Positions 32,961-43,600 of a stretch of 54,399 nucleotides of DNA are shown here, piece after piece. Each line of letters begins with the position of its first letter. The stretch's first letter is position 1. The stretch is from Symbiodinium natans (taxonomy: Eukaryota > Sar > Dinophyceae > Suessiales > Symbiodiniaceae). The translations under genes were made by a program, and so were the position numbers. The notes beneath the pieces are model-generated. The model worked only from the letters and a program-made list of their open reading frames with translations, was not told the origin of the DNA and did no database searches. Location of the stretch: NCBI GenBank assembly GCA_905221605.1, contig CAJNDS010002502.1, positions 167,501-221,899 of the forward strand, given 5' to 3'.

Positions 32961-34679
32961 ACCCTAAACCCTAAACCCTAAACCCAACCCAAAACCCCCA
33001 AGTTCAAGAGAGACGAGGCACGGTCCTCCTCGGTCCCGAAGATCCTACCAGCGGAAGTTTTCAGAACGTTTTTGGGCGTTTTGGGGTTTGGGGTTTGGGG
33101 TTTAGGGTTTAGGGTTTAGGGTTTCGGGTTCAGGGTTTAGGGTTTAGGGTTTAGGGTTAAGGCTGGAGGGGCTCCAGGGTTCGGGGCCACGGGAGTTTTG
33201 GGCAAAAGCTTTGAAGCGAAAGTCTTGAAGCCCAGACCCGGACTAACCCAGGAACAAAAAGTGTACCCCTTTTGGTTTTAAGGGGATTATAAGGGAACCC
33301 CAACCCTAACAAAAAGAAGAAAGTGCCTACTCTCGGTCCTAGAAGCGAAAGTTTCGGCTTTTGCTTTGGGAGGATGGGTTTTGGGCAGTCTTTTCGGTCT
33401 CTGGCGGATCACTTTGGGGGGTCTTGTGGGGGCCTGTTGGGCGCATCTTGGCCGTTTCTGATTTTGTTTCTGGTTTGCTTCTCCGGAGACTTGGGTGTAA
33501 GCTTTGGGCGGCTTCAACTTTTGCATGATCTCCCCGCCACCACGTCTCCCGGTAGACCCAAGTTCGCCTCACTCAGCCTAATGTCAGGCAGACGAACTCT
33601 TGAAGTTCTTCCCCCCCGTCTCCCATCACCCGCCTCACCGCTGGAACTTAATGCTCTACCGAATGTATTTCTCATCCTTTCCTCCTATTCCATTCTGAAA
33701 GCAATCATAGGTATGGTAAAGCGCGCAATGTGCGGAGGTTTGGGCGAAAATGGAAAAATTGCATCGAGGGTTCGCGTCCGGAGTTGTGGGCGAAAGTTTC
33801 GGGCGGGTTTCGGCGAGATTTTTCGGGCTTCCATTATTGACTCCTTGGGGTTGCTGGTTGGGGTTCAGCGTTTAGGGTTTAGGGTTTAGGGTTTAGGGTT
33901 TAGGGTTAAGGGTTTAGGGGTTAGGGGTTAGAGGTTTAGGGTTCAGGGTTTAGGGTTTACGGTTTAGGGTTTGAGGTTTGGGGTTTGGGGTTTCGGGTTT
34001 AGGGTTGTGGTTGCATTTAAGGGGCGCGAAGACATGCCAAGTTCTATCTAATCACACAGGTCTTGAGGGTTTAGGTTTACAGAATTTTAGAACTTCGGTC
34101 TAGCTAAAGTCCCCTCACTTCCTAACAGCCTTACACCCTAAACCCACCCCCCTGACAGTCAGCACCACAAGCCCCAAACCTCAGATCCCAATTTCTGGAG
34201 CTTAGCCATTCGGGTTTAGACATGAGCACCCTGAGCCTAAACCCTAAACCCTGAACCCTGAACCCTGAACCCTGAACCCTAAACCCTAAACCCTAAACCC
34301 TAAACCCTAAACCCTAAACCCTCAACCCTCAACCCTGAACCCTGAACCCTGAACCCTGACCCCGCGCCGGAAATGCAAAAGAAGTGAGAGCAAGACGAGA
34401 CTACGAAACCGGGGGGTGCCCTCGGCCCGGAGATCAAAACTTCATTCCGCTCAAGTTCTTTCATAGGCATCCGAAGCCGATAGTGTCGGTACTATTTCGG
34501 CTCTAAACCCCGAAGCCCAAAACCCCCGAGCTAGCGTGGGTAGCTATCCCCGGCTCCCACAATGAAAGCCCTAAACCCTAGCCCTAAACCCTAAACCCTA
34601 AACCCTAAACCCTAAACCCTAAACCCTAAACCCTAAACCCTAAACCCTAAACCCCCGGCCTCGCCAGTTGCTCCGCCAT
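30251..34679 (-). CDS. U2AF1: U2AF small subunit (U2AF35), copy B, exons 1-5 only
   Basis: Second U2AF35 gene, downstream of copy A on the same strand. Five exons read in phase: MAEQLA, IFGTEED, the first CCCH zinc finger in two exons (NCPFYFKIGACRNG and DQCNRLHNRPTMSQTLLLSH) and the linker exon shared with copy A. It supplies the start codon and the N-terminal half that copy A lacks in this window. Below 30251 no RRM, second-finger or tail exon was found down to position 1, so the copy is truncated, rearranged, or its remainder is too diverged to see. The linker exon differs from copy A only at silent positions, so both copies were under protein-level selection for some time after duplication. 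Introns contain MITEs, several with telomere-like inserts. Confidence 0.88.
30610..30768. mobile_element. MITE family C interrupted by a CCCTAAA tract
   Basis: Left part ends …gagtacagtta at 30649, CCCTAAA repeats fill about 30650..30730, and the element resumes with tattgggttaataag. In intact copies these two parts are adjacent. Confidence 0.85.
30832..31014. mobile_element. MITE family C interrupted by a CCCTAAA tract
   Basis: …gttagataagtac then about 68 bases of CCCTAAA-type repeats, then ttattgggtgaataagtacc … cctccaag. Confidence 0.87.
31057..31167. mobile_element. MITE family B, subtype 2
   Basis: ctagacccaggagtaacctag … gcctactccgggtcct, in U2AF35 copy B intron 4. Confidence 0.88.
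31240..31378. repeat. TTTGGAGG octamer-like array
   Basis: TTTGGAGG/TCTGGAGG units in U2AF35 copy B intron 4, derived from but quite unlike TTTAGGG. Confidence 0.93.
31398..31461 (-). CDS. U2AF1: U2AF35 copy B, exon 4 (first zinc finger, second half)
   Basis: Encodes DQCNRLHNRPTMSQTLLLSH with the last Cys and His ligands. Acceptor ctcggccag|GT. The frame runs on, but homology resumes at 30310, which puts a GC donor at CATAT|GCCGGG; AT plus the next exon's G makes Met. Confidence 0.95.
31724..31869. mobile_element. MITE family C
   Basis: Left end cttggaggttcatggtactt; right end aataagtaccctgaaccacc slightly decayed. In copy B intron 3. Confidence 0.88.
32354..32398 (-). CDS. U2AF1: U2AF35 copy B, exon 3 (first zinc finger, first half)
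   Basis: Encodes VNCPFYFKIGACRN, the diagnostic CCCH start of U2AF35. Acceptor agcagcccag|GT, donor AATG|GTGGGG. Confidence 0.96.
32602..32665. repeat. TTTCGGG array
   Basis: Eight or nine TTTCGGG heptamers, another homogeneous one-base variant, in copy B intron 2. Confidence 0.94.
33022..33044 (-). CDS. U2AF1: U2AF35 copy B, exon 2 (23-nt micro-exon)
   Basis: Encodes IFGTEED, matching the conserved 'IFGTEKD' before the first zinc finger. Acceptor gctggtag|G, donor GACC|GTGCCT. Phase joins exon 1 as AG|G (Arg) and exon 3 as C|GT (Arg). Confidence 0.88.
33236..33343. mobile_element. MITE family B, subtype 2
   Basis: acccggactaacccaggaac … ctactctcggtcctag, in copy B intron 1. The word gaagcgaaag occurs just outside both ends. 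Confidence 0.85.
33323..33889 (+). CDS. long ORF in U2AF35 copy B intron 1; unsure
   Basis: An open frame of 188 codons starts inside a MITE end and finishes in TTTAGGG repeats, so neither end is natural. The middle (33540..33740) is more AT-rich and contains no recognisable domain. Kept as a possible relic only. Confidence 0.2.
   Translation: MPTLGPRSESFGFCFGRMGFGQSFRSLADHFGGSCGGLLGASWPFLILFLVCFSGDLGVSFGRLQLLHDLPATTSPGRPKFASLSLMSGRRTLEVLPPRLPSPASPLELNALPNVFLILSSYSILKAIIGMVKRAMCGGLGENGKIASRVRVRSCGRKFRAGFGEIFRASIIDSLGLLVGVQRLGFRV
34660..34679 (-). CDS. U2AF1: U2AF35 copy B, exon 1 with start codon
   Basis: 20 nt: ATG then MAEQLA, ending GCGAG|GCCGGG (GC donor). The N-terminus MAE.LA..(G)TE.D is the family's usual start. 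Start context gccgcagctATGG. The upstream transcribed strand to about 34755 is unique GC-rich sequence, probably 5' UTR or a trans-splice acceptor region. Confidence 0.85.
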
Positions 34680-35876
34680 AGCTGCGGCGGAACCCCCCCA
34701 GGGCTACGGGCCGCTGTTTAGCAACGCTGCGGGGGCGGATGGGGTCTGTGAAGGATTTAGGGTTTGGGGTTAAGGGTTTAGGGTTAGGGTTTAGGGTTTA
34801 GGGTTTAGGGTTTAGGGTTTAGGGTTTAGGGTTTAGGGTTTAGGGTTTAGGGTTTAGGGTTTAGGGCTTAGGGCTTAGGGCTTAGGGCTTAGGGCTTAGG
34901 GCTTAGGGCTTGGGGTTTAGGATGGCTTAGGGCTTAGCGGCTCGGAGCTTCGGGTTTGGTAGTTTAGGGGTTGGGAGTTTAGGGCTTGGGGTTGAGGGCT
35001 TGGGGTTCAGGGGCTTGGGATTTAGGGTGTGGGACTTTGGGGGTTGGGGTGTAGGGTCTGAGGTTTGGGTTTATGGTTTGGGGTTTAGGGTTTAGGGTTT
35101 AGGGTTTAGGGTTCAAGAAAACTACAGTAAGCTATGACACCGTATAGTCGAGGATAGGAGACTGCCGTATGATTACAGGATACTCGTGAAACCACATGCC
35201 ATGTGCCTCCTAAATCGCAAGCTCGCAGCTCTAAACCTAAAGCACACCAAGCACCAGAAACACCCATCTTCTCGTTTAGGGTTTAGGGCTAGGGTTTAGG
35301 GTGTAGGATGTAGGGTTTAGGGTTTAGGGTTTAGGGTTTAGGGTTTAGGGTTTAGGGCTTCGGGTAGGCCCTAAACCGCCTCCACTTTTGCGCCCATCTG
35401 CTCGCGTTCGTCTCTGGAGCTCCTGGCTACGGTGTTCCGGAACCTCGTCCCCGGTTTTTTACGATGTTGCGTGGGCAGGTGTCTGACCCCAAACCCTAAA
35501 CCCGAAACCCTAAATCCTAAACCCTAAACCCGAAACCCTAAATCCTAAACCCCAAACCCTAAACCCTAAACCCTAAGCCCTAAACCCTAAACCCTAAGCC
35601 CTAAGCCCTCGGCCCGCCCCGAGGAGAAGCTCCCAGGGGAGCCGATCATCCCAAGTGCATGAGGGGCTCCGGTTTCTGGGGGGGTTTAGGGTTTAGGGTT
35701 TAGGGTTCAGGGTTCAGGGTTCAGGGTTCAGGGTTCAGGGTTCAGGGTTCAGGGTTCAGGGTTTAGGGTTTAAAGATTTTGGGTTTAGGGTTTGAAGATT
35801 AGGGTGCTTGAGGGCTTGGGGGTCTGGAGCTTTGGGGCTTGGGCCCAATTTCAGGGAACTTTCAGCGGGTTTCGCT

Positions 35877-35923
<47 letters not shown>

Positions 35924-38869
35924 TAGAGTTTAGGGTCCCGGATCAGCACTAAACCCGACACTCTGAACTGTTAGGCTTTGTTTTAGGGTTTAGGGTTTAA
36001 GGTTTAGGGTTGAGGGTTTAGGGTTGAGGGTTTAGGGTTGAGGGTTTAGGGTTTAGGGTTTAGGGCTTAGGGCTTAGGGTTTGGGGTTTAGGGTTTTGAG
36101 GTCTAATTACATAGTTAAACCCGAAGCCCGAAACCCTAAACCCTAGGGCCTGAGGGCCTGGGATGAAACAAGAGTCGCCCGCTGCAAAGAGTACTAAAGA
36201 CCTTAAGTTACGTGCGTTGCGTAGGGAAGAATGTTGAAGGTGCAGCTCCACCCTAACCATGATCCCCTAAACCTCGCACCCTAAACCCTAAACCCTAAAA
36301 CCGCAAAGGCCTCAACCGAAAAAGCCGATTAAGGCCTATCCCCTACAACCCGAAAGCCCAAGACCCTCAAACTCAAAAGGCCGGAAGCCTAAATCTTAAC
36401 ACCCGTGAAAAGGTGTCGGGTCTGGGGTTTAGGGTTTAGGGTATAGGGTTTAGGGTATACGGTTTATAGGGTCTATAGGGTTTATAGGGTCTATAGGGCT
36501 TATAGGGTCTATAGGGTCTATTTGGTCTAAAGGGTCTATGGGGTCTATAGGGTCTATAGGGTCTATAGGGTTTAGGGATTAGGGTGTATTTAGGGTTATT
36601 TAGGGTTTAGGGTTTAGGGTTTATGGTTTAGGGTTTAGGGTTTAGGGTTTAGGGTTTAGGGTTTAGGGGTGAGCCGCTTGCGTAGAGTCCCTGCTTGCGC
36701 CCTGAGACGGCAGCTGCCATCCGGGAAACGGCGCAGCTCAAAACCGCAGCTCCCGGACACGTGTTGTTGAGGGTTGAGGGGTTGAGGGGTTTAGGGTTTA
36801 GGGTTTAGGGTTTAGGGTTTAGGGTTTAGGGTTTAGGGCTTAGGGCTTAGGGCTTAGGGGTTAGGGTTTAGGGTTTAGGGTTTAGGGTTTAGGTACCCCG
36901 TTAGCCCTAGGCTGACCCTGAAGCCTCAACCTAACACAGCCTTTCCCTAGGACTTGGGTTTAGGGTTTCGGGTTTCGGGTTAGCGTTTAGGGTTTAGGGT
37001 GTAGGGTGTAGGGCTTAGGGTTTAGGGTTGCCACAGTGCTTCGGCTGCTGTAGGACTGTTGGGTTGAGAACTTCGAGGTTGTCGCGGGTTTGGGGTTTGG
37101 GGCTTATTAGGGTCGAGGGTTGAGTGGATCCCAGGGTTTAGGGTTTAGGGTTTAGGGTTTAGGGTTTAGGGTTCAGGGTTTAGGGTTTAGGGTTTAGGGT
37201 TTAGGGTTTAGGGTTTAGGGTTTAGGGTTTAGGGTTTAGTTCTGGGGAGTCGCGCGCGTTGACTCGGCATGGCAAATAATAGCAGGAAGCAGCATCCTAG
37301 CTTGGAGGCCTCCTGGACCAGAGCTCTCGACCCGAAACCCTAAACCCTAGCCCTAAACCTTAAACCCTAAACCCTAAACCCTAAACCCAAAACCCAAACC
37401 CCAAACCCTAAACCCTAAACCCTAGAACCGAAACCCTAAAGCTGGTAGACTCTAGTGGTCAAGAGTTAAGGAGACCCAAAACTCAAAGCATGCCGCACAC
37501 CTGATAACCTACACCCTAAACTCCTAAACCCCTGAAACCCCTAAACCCCCAGGCCCTAATTGAACCCTAAACCCCCTAACCCGAAGCCCCTTAACCCTAA
37601 CACCCTCAACACCTAGACCCAAGCCAGGCTTGCTGCCCTCGCGAATCCACGAATGGATCCGCCAAAACGTTGACGTGCGGGTTCTGGGTTTAGGATTTGG
37701 GGTTTGGGGTTTAGGTTTAGGGTTTCGGTTTTAGGGCTTAGGGTTTAGGGTTGCTGAGGCAGATAAGAGTAGGAAACCAGAGGTGGTGGAGGCGGAGAAT
37801 AAGCTTATTTGGCGCTTCGGGTTCCCGGATCCATAAGCCCGAATCCCTAAACCCTAAACCCAAAACAATCCAAGCCATCCTCCGAGATCATCTCCAACCC
37901 CAAACTCCAAACCCCAAACCCCAAACCCTAAACCCTAAACCCTAACCCCTACACCCTAAGCCCTAAACCCTAAACCCTGAAGCCCCGAATGCCTCCCTAA
38001 AGCCCTGGAAACCCCTCTCGGTGCTGTCGGATATTTCAAGCACCTAAACCAATTCCGGGTTAAGGGTTGAGGGTTTGGGGTTTAGGGTTTAGGGTTTATG
38101 GTTTAGGGATCTAGGATTTCGGGTTTCGGGGGGCAAAGGCAATTTGCACTCCCGCTAGGCAAGAATGGCGCCTCCACTCCAAGAGCTACGCCGCACTTCT
38201 CACAACAGAGTGCTCTGCTCCTCATTGGGTTTTAGGGGTTTAGGGTTTAGGGTTTAGGGTTTAGGGTTTAGGGTTTAGGGTTTAGGGTTTAGGGTTTAGG
38301 GGCTAAAGTCCCCAAACCCGCACCTCCCTAGACCCTAAACCGAGACGCTTCGGGTACAGGGTTTTCTTAGGGTACGCAAACACCCAAGGGGTGGCAACTC
38401 ACGCGCCCCAAAAGGCTGCACCCCTAACACGGCCAACAACCCTAAACCCTAAATCCTAAACCCCAAACCCCAAACCCGAAATCCCAAGCCCTAAAGGACG
38501 GAAGTTTCAGGGTTTCGGGCTTTGGGGTTTTGAGGGGTTCTTTGTGGCCTGCAGTCCACAAACCTGTGAAACCTTGGGGCTTAGGGGCGTTTGGGGTTTG
38601 GGGGTTTAGGTGTTTAGGGGTTTAAGGGGCTTAGGGGTTTAGGGGTTTAGGGGATTAGGGGTTTAGGGGCTTAGGGGTTTAGGGGCTTAGGGGTTTAGGG
38701 GTTTAGGGGTTTAGGTGTTTAGGGGTTTAGGGGTTTAGGGGTTTAGGGGTTTAGGGCTTTAGGGCTTTCGGGGTTTAGGGCTTTAGGGGTTTAGGGTTTT
38801 GGGCTTTGGGTTTTGGGTTTTGTGTTTGGGCTTAGGGTTTGGGGTTTAGGGTTTAGGGCTTAGGGTTTG

Positions 38870-38941
38870 GGATGTTCCCCGTACACTAACAGTCCGGATT
38901 GTAGTACCCCGATTAGAATCCCTTAAGGGGGAACATCCCAA
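38870..38941. mobile_element. MITE family D with right-arm deletion
   Basis: gggatgttccccgtacactaacagtcc … agaatcccttaagggggaacatccc; the ggactgttagtata part of the right arm is absent. Confidence 0.84.
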
Positions 38942-40047
38942 GCTCTTGTGGCTTTAGGGTGTTTGGGCTCTTTCCGGTTTAGGGTTGAGGGCTTAGGGAG
39001 TTCGGCCAAGCCATGAAACATCGAAGTGGAAACAGAATGCGCAACACCTAAACGCGAAATCCTACAAACCTAAATCCGCCAGACCCCGCAGAAAGGCCTG
39101 AAGAGCCCCCCGAAACCGCCCCGCGCTTCCACCCCCCAACAAAAACAACGAAAACTGGCACTACCCTCAACCCTAAACCCTAAACCCCAAACCCTAAACC
39201 CGAGACCCTAAACCCTAAACCCTAAACCCCAAACCCTAAACCCTAAACCCGAGACCCGAGACCCTAAAGCCTAAACCCTCAAAAAAAAGAGAGAAGCTGG
39301 CCCTCAGGGCCTTGCCAGCACTCTTCTAAGCCACGACGCCGCTCTCCTGGGCTTGACCACAGGTGTGGTTTGGGGTTTAGGGTTTGGGGTTTGGGGTTTA
39401 GGGTTTGGGGTTTAGGGTTTAGGGTGTAGGGTTTAGGGTTTAGGGTTTAGGGTTTGGGGTTTAGGGTTTAGGGTTTAGGGTTAAGGGTTTAGGGTTTAGG
39501 GTTTAGGGTGTAGGGTTTAGGGTTTAGGGTTTAGGGTTTAGGGTTTAGGGTGTAGGGTGTAGGGTTTAGGGTTTAGGGTTTAGGGTGTAGGGCTTCGGGT
39601 TTAGGGTTTAGGGTTTAGGGCTAAGGTGGGAGGGAGTGCTTAGGTGTGTGTGTGTGTGGGGGGGGGGTCAAGGGGGTGGGGGTGAAGGGGCTTAGCGGGC
39701 ATGGGGGGGTGAGGGGGCTTCCTGAGATTTTGGGGGGTTTTCGGTTTAGGGGTTTAGGGGGTTAGGGGTTTAGGGGTTTAGGGGTTCAGGGGTTTAGGGG
39801 TTTAGGGGTTTCGGGGTTTAGGGGTTTAGGGGTTTAGGGGTTTAGGGGTTTAGGGGTTTAGGGGCTTAGGGGCTTAGGGGTTTAGGGGCTCAGGGGTTTA
39901 GGGGTTTAGGGGTTTAGGGGTTTAGGGGTTTAGGGTCTAGGGGTCTAGGGGTTTAGGGGTTTAGACTGAAGGTTAGGAGCTCGAAATGTAGTGGATTTGT
40001 GGGGGGGGAGCCAACCTCGGGCAGCAGAACTTTCACAAGTCTGCCCT

Positions 40048-40170
40048 CGGAGGTTCAGGGTACCCCTAAACCCTAAACCCTAAACCCTAAACCCTAAACC
40101 ACATTAGGGAACTTAAAGGGGCTTGTAAAGGTGGGTGATAAGTACAGTTCCTAAATTGGTAAATAAGAGC
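40048..40170. mobile_element. MITE family C interrupted by a CCCTAAA tract
   Basis: ggaggttcagggtac, then CCCTAAA ×5, then acattagggaacttaaaggggc … ataagtacag … aataag. The insert replaces part of the left arm. Confidence 0.82.
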
Positions 40171-40278
40171 CCTTGGGTGGTCCTTCTCCGCGTTCCAGGA
40201 GGCGATCATAGCCCGACCTTCTCACCGCGGGGGTGTGAGAGCAAGAATGGGGGAAGGGGATAGGGGGGCTAGCTACCC

Positions 40279-40393
40279 TAGGTTGCCCAGTAACCTAGGC
40301 CTAAAAAGGGTGCCCTTTTTTTTACTTAAAGGGGTTTATAAGGGAACCTAAACCCTTCAAAAAAGGGAATAAGGGTACTACTGGGCATCCTAG
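40279..40393. mobile_element. MITE family B, subtype 1
   Basis: CTAGGTTGCCCAGTA … TACTGGGCATCCTAG, downstream of U2AF35 copy A. Confidence 0.92.
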
Positions 40394-40627
40394 TACCCTA
40401 AACGCTTTACCCTAAACGCTGAACCCTGAACCCTAAAACCTGTTTCTAAGGAGTGTTTGGAAGCTTAGGGGGGGGGGGCTTTAGAGGCTTGGGGTTTGGA
40501 GTGTTTGGGCTGCTTTGGTAGGGTTTAAATAAAGACTTCGCAAAATTGGGTGTAGGGAAGGTTCATTCCAAGCCTTTCACAACCCTGTTACTGCAGGGTT
40601 TAGTGTTTAGTGTTTTCGGTTTAGGGT

Positions 40628-40698
40628 TTAAACTTTAAGTGCAAGGCTCAACAACACCGTAAGCGAAGCCTCCAACCCGAAACTTTTGCGACCTCGAC
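40628..40698 (-). CDS. U2AF1: U2AF35 copy A, exon 18 with stop (tentative)
   Basis: Acceptor cttggaaag|GT; in the phase left by exon 17 it reads [12 protein letters not shown] and ends at TAA (40628..40630). Exons 1-4 of copy B plus 5-18 of copy A total 855 nt, a multiple of three. A tail is not conserved enough to confirm by homology. Confidence 0.5.
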
Positions 40699-43600
40699 CT
40701 TTCCAAGATGCTCCCCAAACCTTAAACCCCCAAACCCCCCCCAACCCTCCTAAAATCCCAAAAAAAACCACCCCAAACCCCACCAAACCCCACCAAACCC
40801 CACCAAACCCCACCAAACCCAACCAAACCCCCCCAAAGCCCCCCAAATCCCAAACCCCCCAAATCCTGAACTCTAAACACCCTTTGCCAGACCCTCCGAC
40901 CCTCAACCCTCAACCCTAAACCTTCAACCCTAAACCCTAAACCCTAGACCCTAAACCCCTCAACCCTAAACCCTGAACCCTAGACCCTAAACCCCTCAAC
41001 CCTAGACCCTAAACCCTAAACCCGAAACCCTAAACCCTAAACCCTAACCCCAAAACTCAAGATGGGGCGTCGAAAGCTCGGGTCCCGGCGTTCCTCCGAA
41101 GTCTGGCGAGCAGGAGGGCCGCCTCCGCCCTGCGCCCGTTCAAGAGATGGGTCGTGGGGGGGGGGGGGGGGGGGGGGGGGAGGGGGAGATCCAAGTTTGG
41201 GGTATGTTTAGGGTTTAGGGTTTAGGGCTTAGGGCTTAGGGCTTAGGGCTTAGGGCTTAGGGCTTAGGGTTTAGGAAATAGGGTTCAGGGAGTAATTCGT
41301 TTTGCTCGTTGTTGGGTGGGGGGGGGTGGGGCAAACCCTGTACTAGACTGTATATACCACTGCGCGCACTGTTTCCCCTAGGCCCTTTATACTACACCCT
41401 CTATATTATGCACTAGGGCGAAACATGATACAACAATGACACTCTGCACGCTCCCACCCTAAAGCCTAAAGCCTAAAGCCTAAAGCCTAAACCCTAAACC
41501 CCAAACCCCAAACCCTAAAACCCAAACCCTAAACCCTAAACCCTAAACCCCCTAAACAGAATCGGAGCCGTAGGGCCTCAGCTGCCAGAACCTCTCTAAG
41601 GGTTTTTGGATTTTAGGGTTTTAGGGCTTTCGGATTTTGGGGAGTTCTGGATTTAGGGTTTTAGGGCTTAGGGTTTTGGGGCTTTGGGATTTTGGGATTT
41701 AGGGGTTTTCGGGTTTCTTGTTTAGGGCTTAGGGGTTTAGGGAGCCTAGGGAGTTTAGGAGTTAGGGTTTGAGGGGTTTGGGGATTTCTGGTTTAGGAAT
41801 TTAGCGCGAAGGGCGGCTCACCTTGTCGCCCTTGTCCTTCTCCTTCTTCTCCTTGTCGCGTCTCCTTTGTCAGGATGGGTTTGCCTTTTGGTTTACGGTT
41901 TGAGGGGTTAGGGCTGTAGGGTTTTAGGGATTTGAAGCAGGGTATATATTTCTTGTACCCCCAAAAGGACACCAAATAGATACACTCACCAGTATTAAAA
42001 AGGAACCTTATATACACTCACCAAAAACAGAAATATAAACCCTGCTTCATTTAGGGACTTTAGGGTTTAGAGTGGGGCCCCCGTCTTCAAGCCACCAGTC
42101 CTGAAGCCCTGGCTTCAGGGTTCAGGGCTTCAACTCTGAACCCGAGTACCCTAGACCCGAAACACTATTTGGGGGAATAGATATGTGGCCTATTTTCTGA
42201 TATGCCCAACCCTTAAGCCCTTAAATCCTAAGCCCGAAAAGCAAAGCCACCAAAAAACCCTAAATCCTGAAACCCAAACCGTAAACCCCCAACCCCAACC
42301 CCTAAACCCCCAAACGCCCTTAAACACCCTAAACCCTAAACCCCGAACCCTAAACTCTCCCCATCCTGGAGCGGCTTCGGCGCTCGCGGTCGCGGTCGCG
42401 GTCCTTGTCCTTGTCCTATCCGGGCTTTGGGGTTTTTAAGGGCTTTGGGGCTGTTGGGCTTTGGGGCTTTAGGCTGGATATCATGCAGGTTTTAGTGTTC
42501 TAGGATTTAGGCCCAGGATATGGGGCGGGTTTGGGGCTTTAGGGCTCAGGGCTCTCTCCGAACACCAAGGAACTGAGGGCTGTTGTGGGCCGGGATTTGT
42601 TTATGGGGTTTTAGGGACTAGGGTTTCGGTGTTTAGGGTTTTAGGTGCTAGGGTTTTCGGGTTTAGAGCTTTGGGGTTTAGGGTTTTGGGCTTTAGGATT
42701 GGGGTCTAGGGTTTTTGGGTTTAGGGTTTTGGGGTTTAGGGCTTTGGGGTTTAGGGTTCTGGGGTTGTCGGGTTTAGGGTTTTCGGGTTTTAGGGTTTTA
42801 AGGTTTTAGGGTTTTAGGGTTTTAGGGTTTTAGGGTTTTAGGGTTTTTGGGTTTCAGGGTTTTAGGGTTTCAGGGTGTTAGGGTTTTAGGGTTTTCGGGT
42901 TTTAGGGTTTTCGGCTTTTTGGTGTTTTAAGACAAACAATCCCCAAAACGCCCCCAGGGTTTAGGGTTTTGGGTTTAAGGGCTTAGGGCTTAGGGCTTAG
43001 GTTTTTTGGGCCCCGGGTTTAAGCCTAATAGTCCGCAAGACGTCCCCAGGGCTTAGGGCTTGGGGGGGGTTTTAAATCTTAAGGCTCAGGGCCTAGGACT
43101 TTTTTGGTTTTCAGGGTTTCCCCCGCCTTCTTCGACTTCTTGGCGGTCTGTCCCAAGTACTCGGGGTGGTCGTCATACATCTGCGAGCGCGCATCTTAAT
43201 GGGCTTCATCCTACACACACACAAATCCAAAAAAAGAGGGCTACTCCCCCAACACTGAGAACACAAAACCTATTCAACCCCTAACACAAAACCTATTAAA
43301 CCCCTAAACCCCAAATCCCGAAACCCTAAAAACTCCAAACCCTGAGCCCCAAGAGCCCCTACCCCTTAAACCCGAAATCCGGAACCCTAGAAGCCAGAAA
43401 CTTGCCAATTAGTTGGACCGCGGGTTTGTCATGAGGGTAACCTATACGGGGCCCGTTGAGGGAGTATTGACTTTGCAAGTACCACAAACCCTGAATAAAC
43501 CCCAAATAAACCCTAAATAAACCCGAAACCCTAAGCCCTAGACCCTACAAAAACACACCTTAACCCAAAACCCTACACCCAGCCTGTTGAGGGAGGATTG

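Larger units (their letters stand above)
34756..40620. repeat. spacer between the two U2AF35 genes
   Basis: Telomere-like arrays (34775..34915 TTTAGGG to GCTTAGG; 35700..35765 TTCAGGG; 36450..36580 GGGTCTATA; 38610..38760 TTTAGGGG; 39366..39610; 39740..39960 TTTAGGGG), a 43-base G run at 35879..35921, one MITE-D and one MITE-C copy, one MITE-B copy. Short blocks at 35380, 36150, 36670, 37240, 37750, 38120 and 39290 are open in one or more frames; none is recognised. Confidence 0.85.

Noticed and set aside
40686-40919. Overlapping ORFs on both strands at 40.7-40.9 kb
   Set aside because: They translate a CCACCAAACCC repeat; only the segment 40628..40698 is kept, as a tentative last exon.
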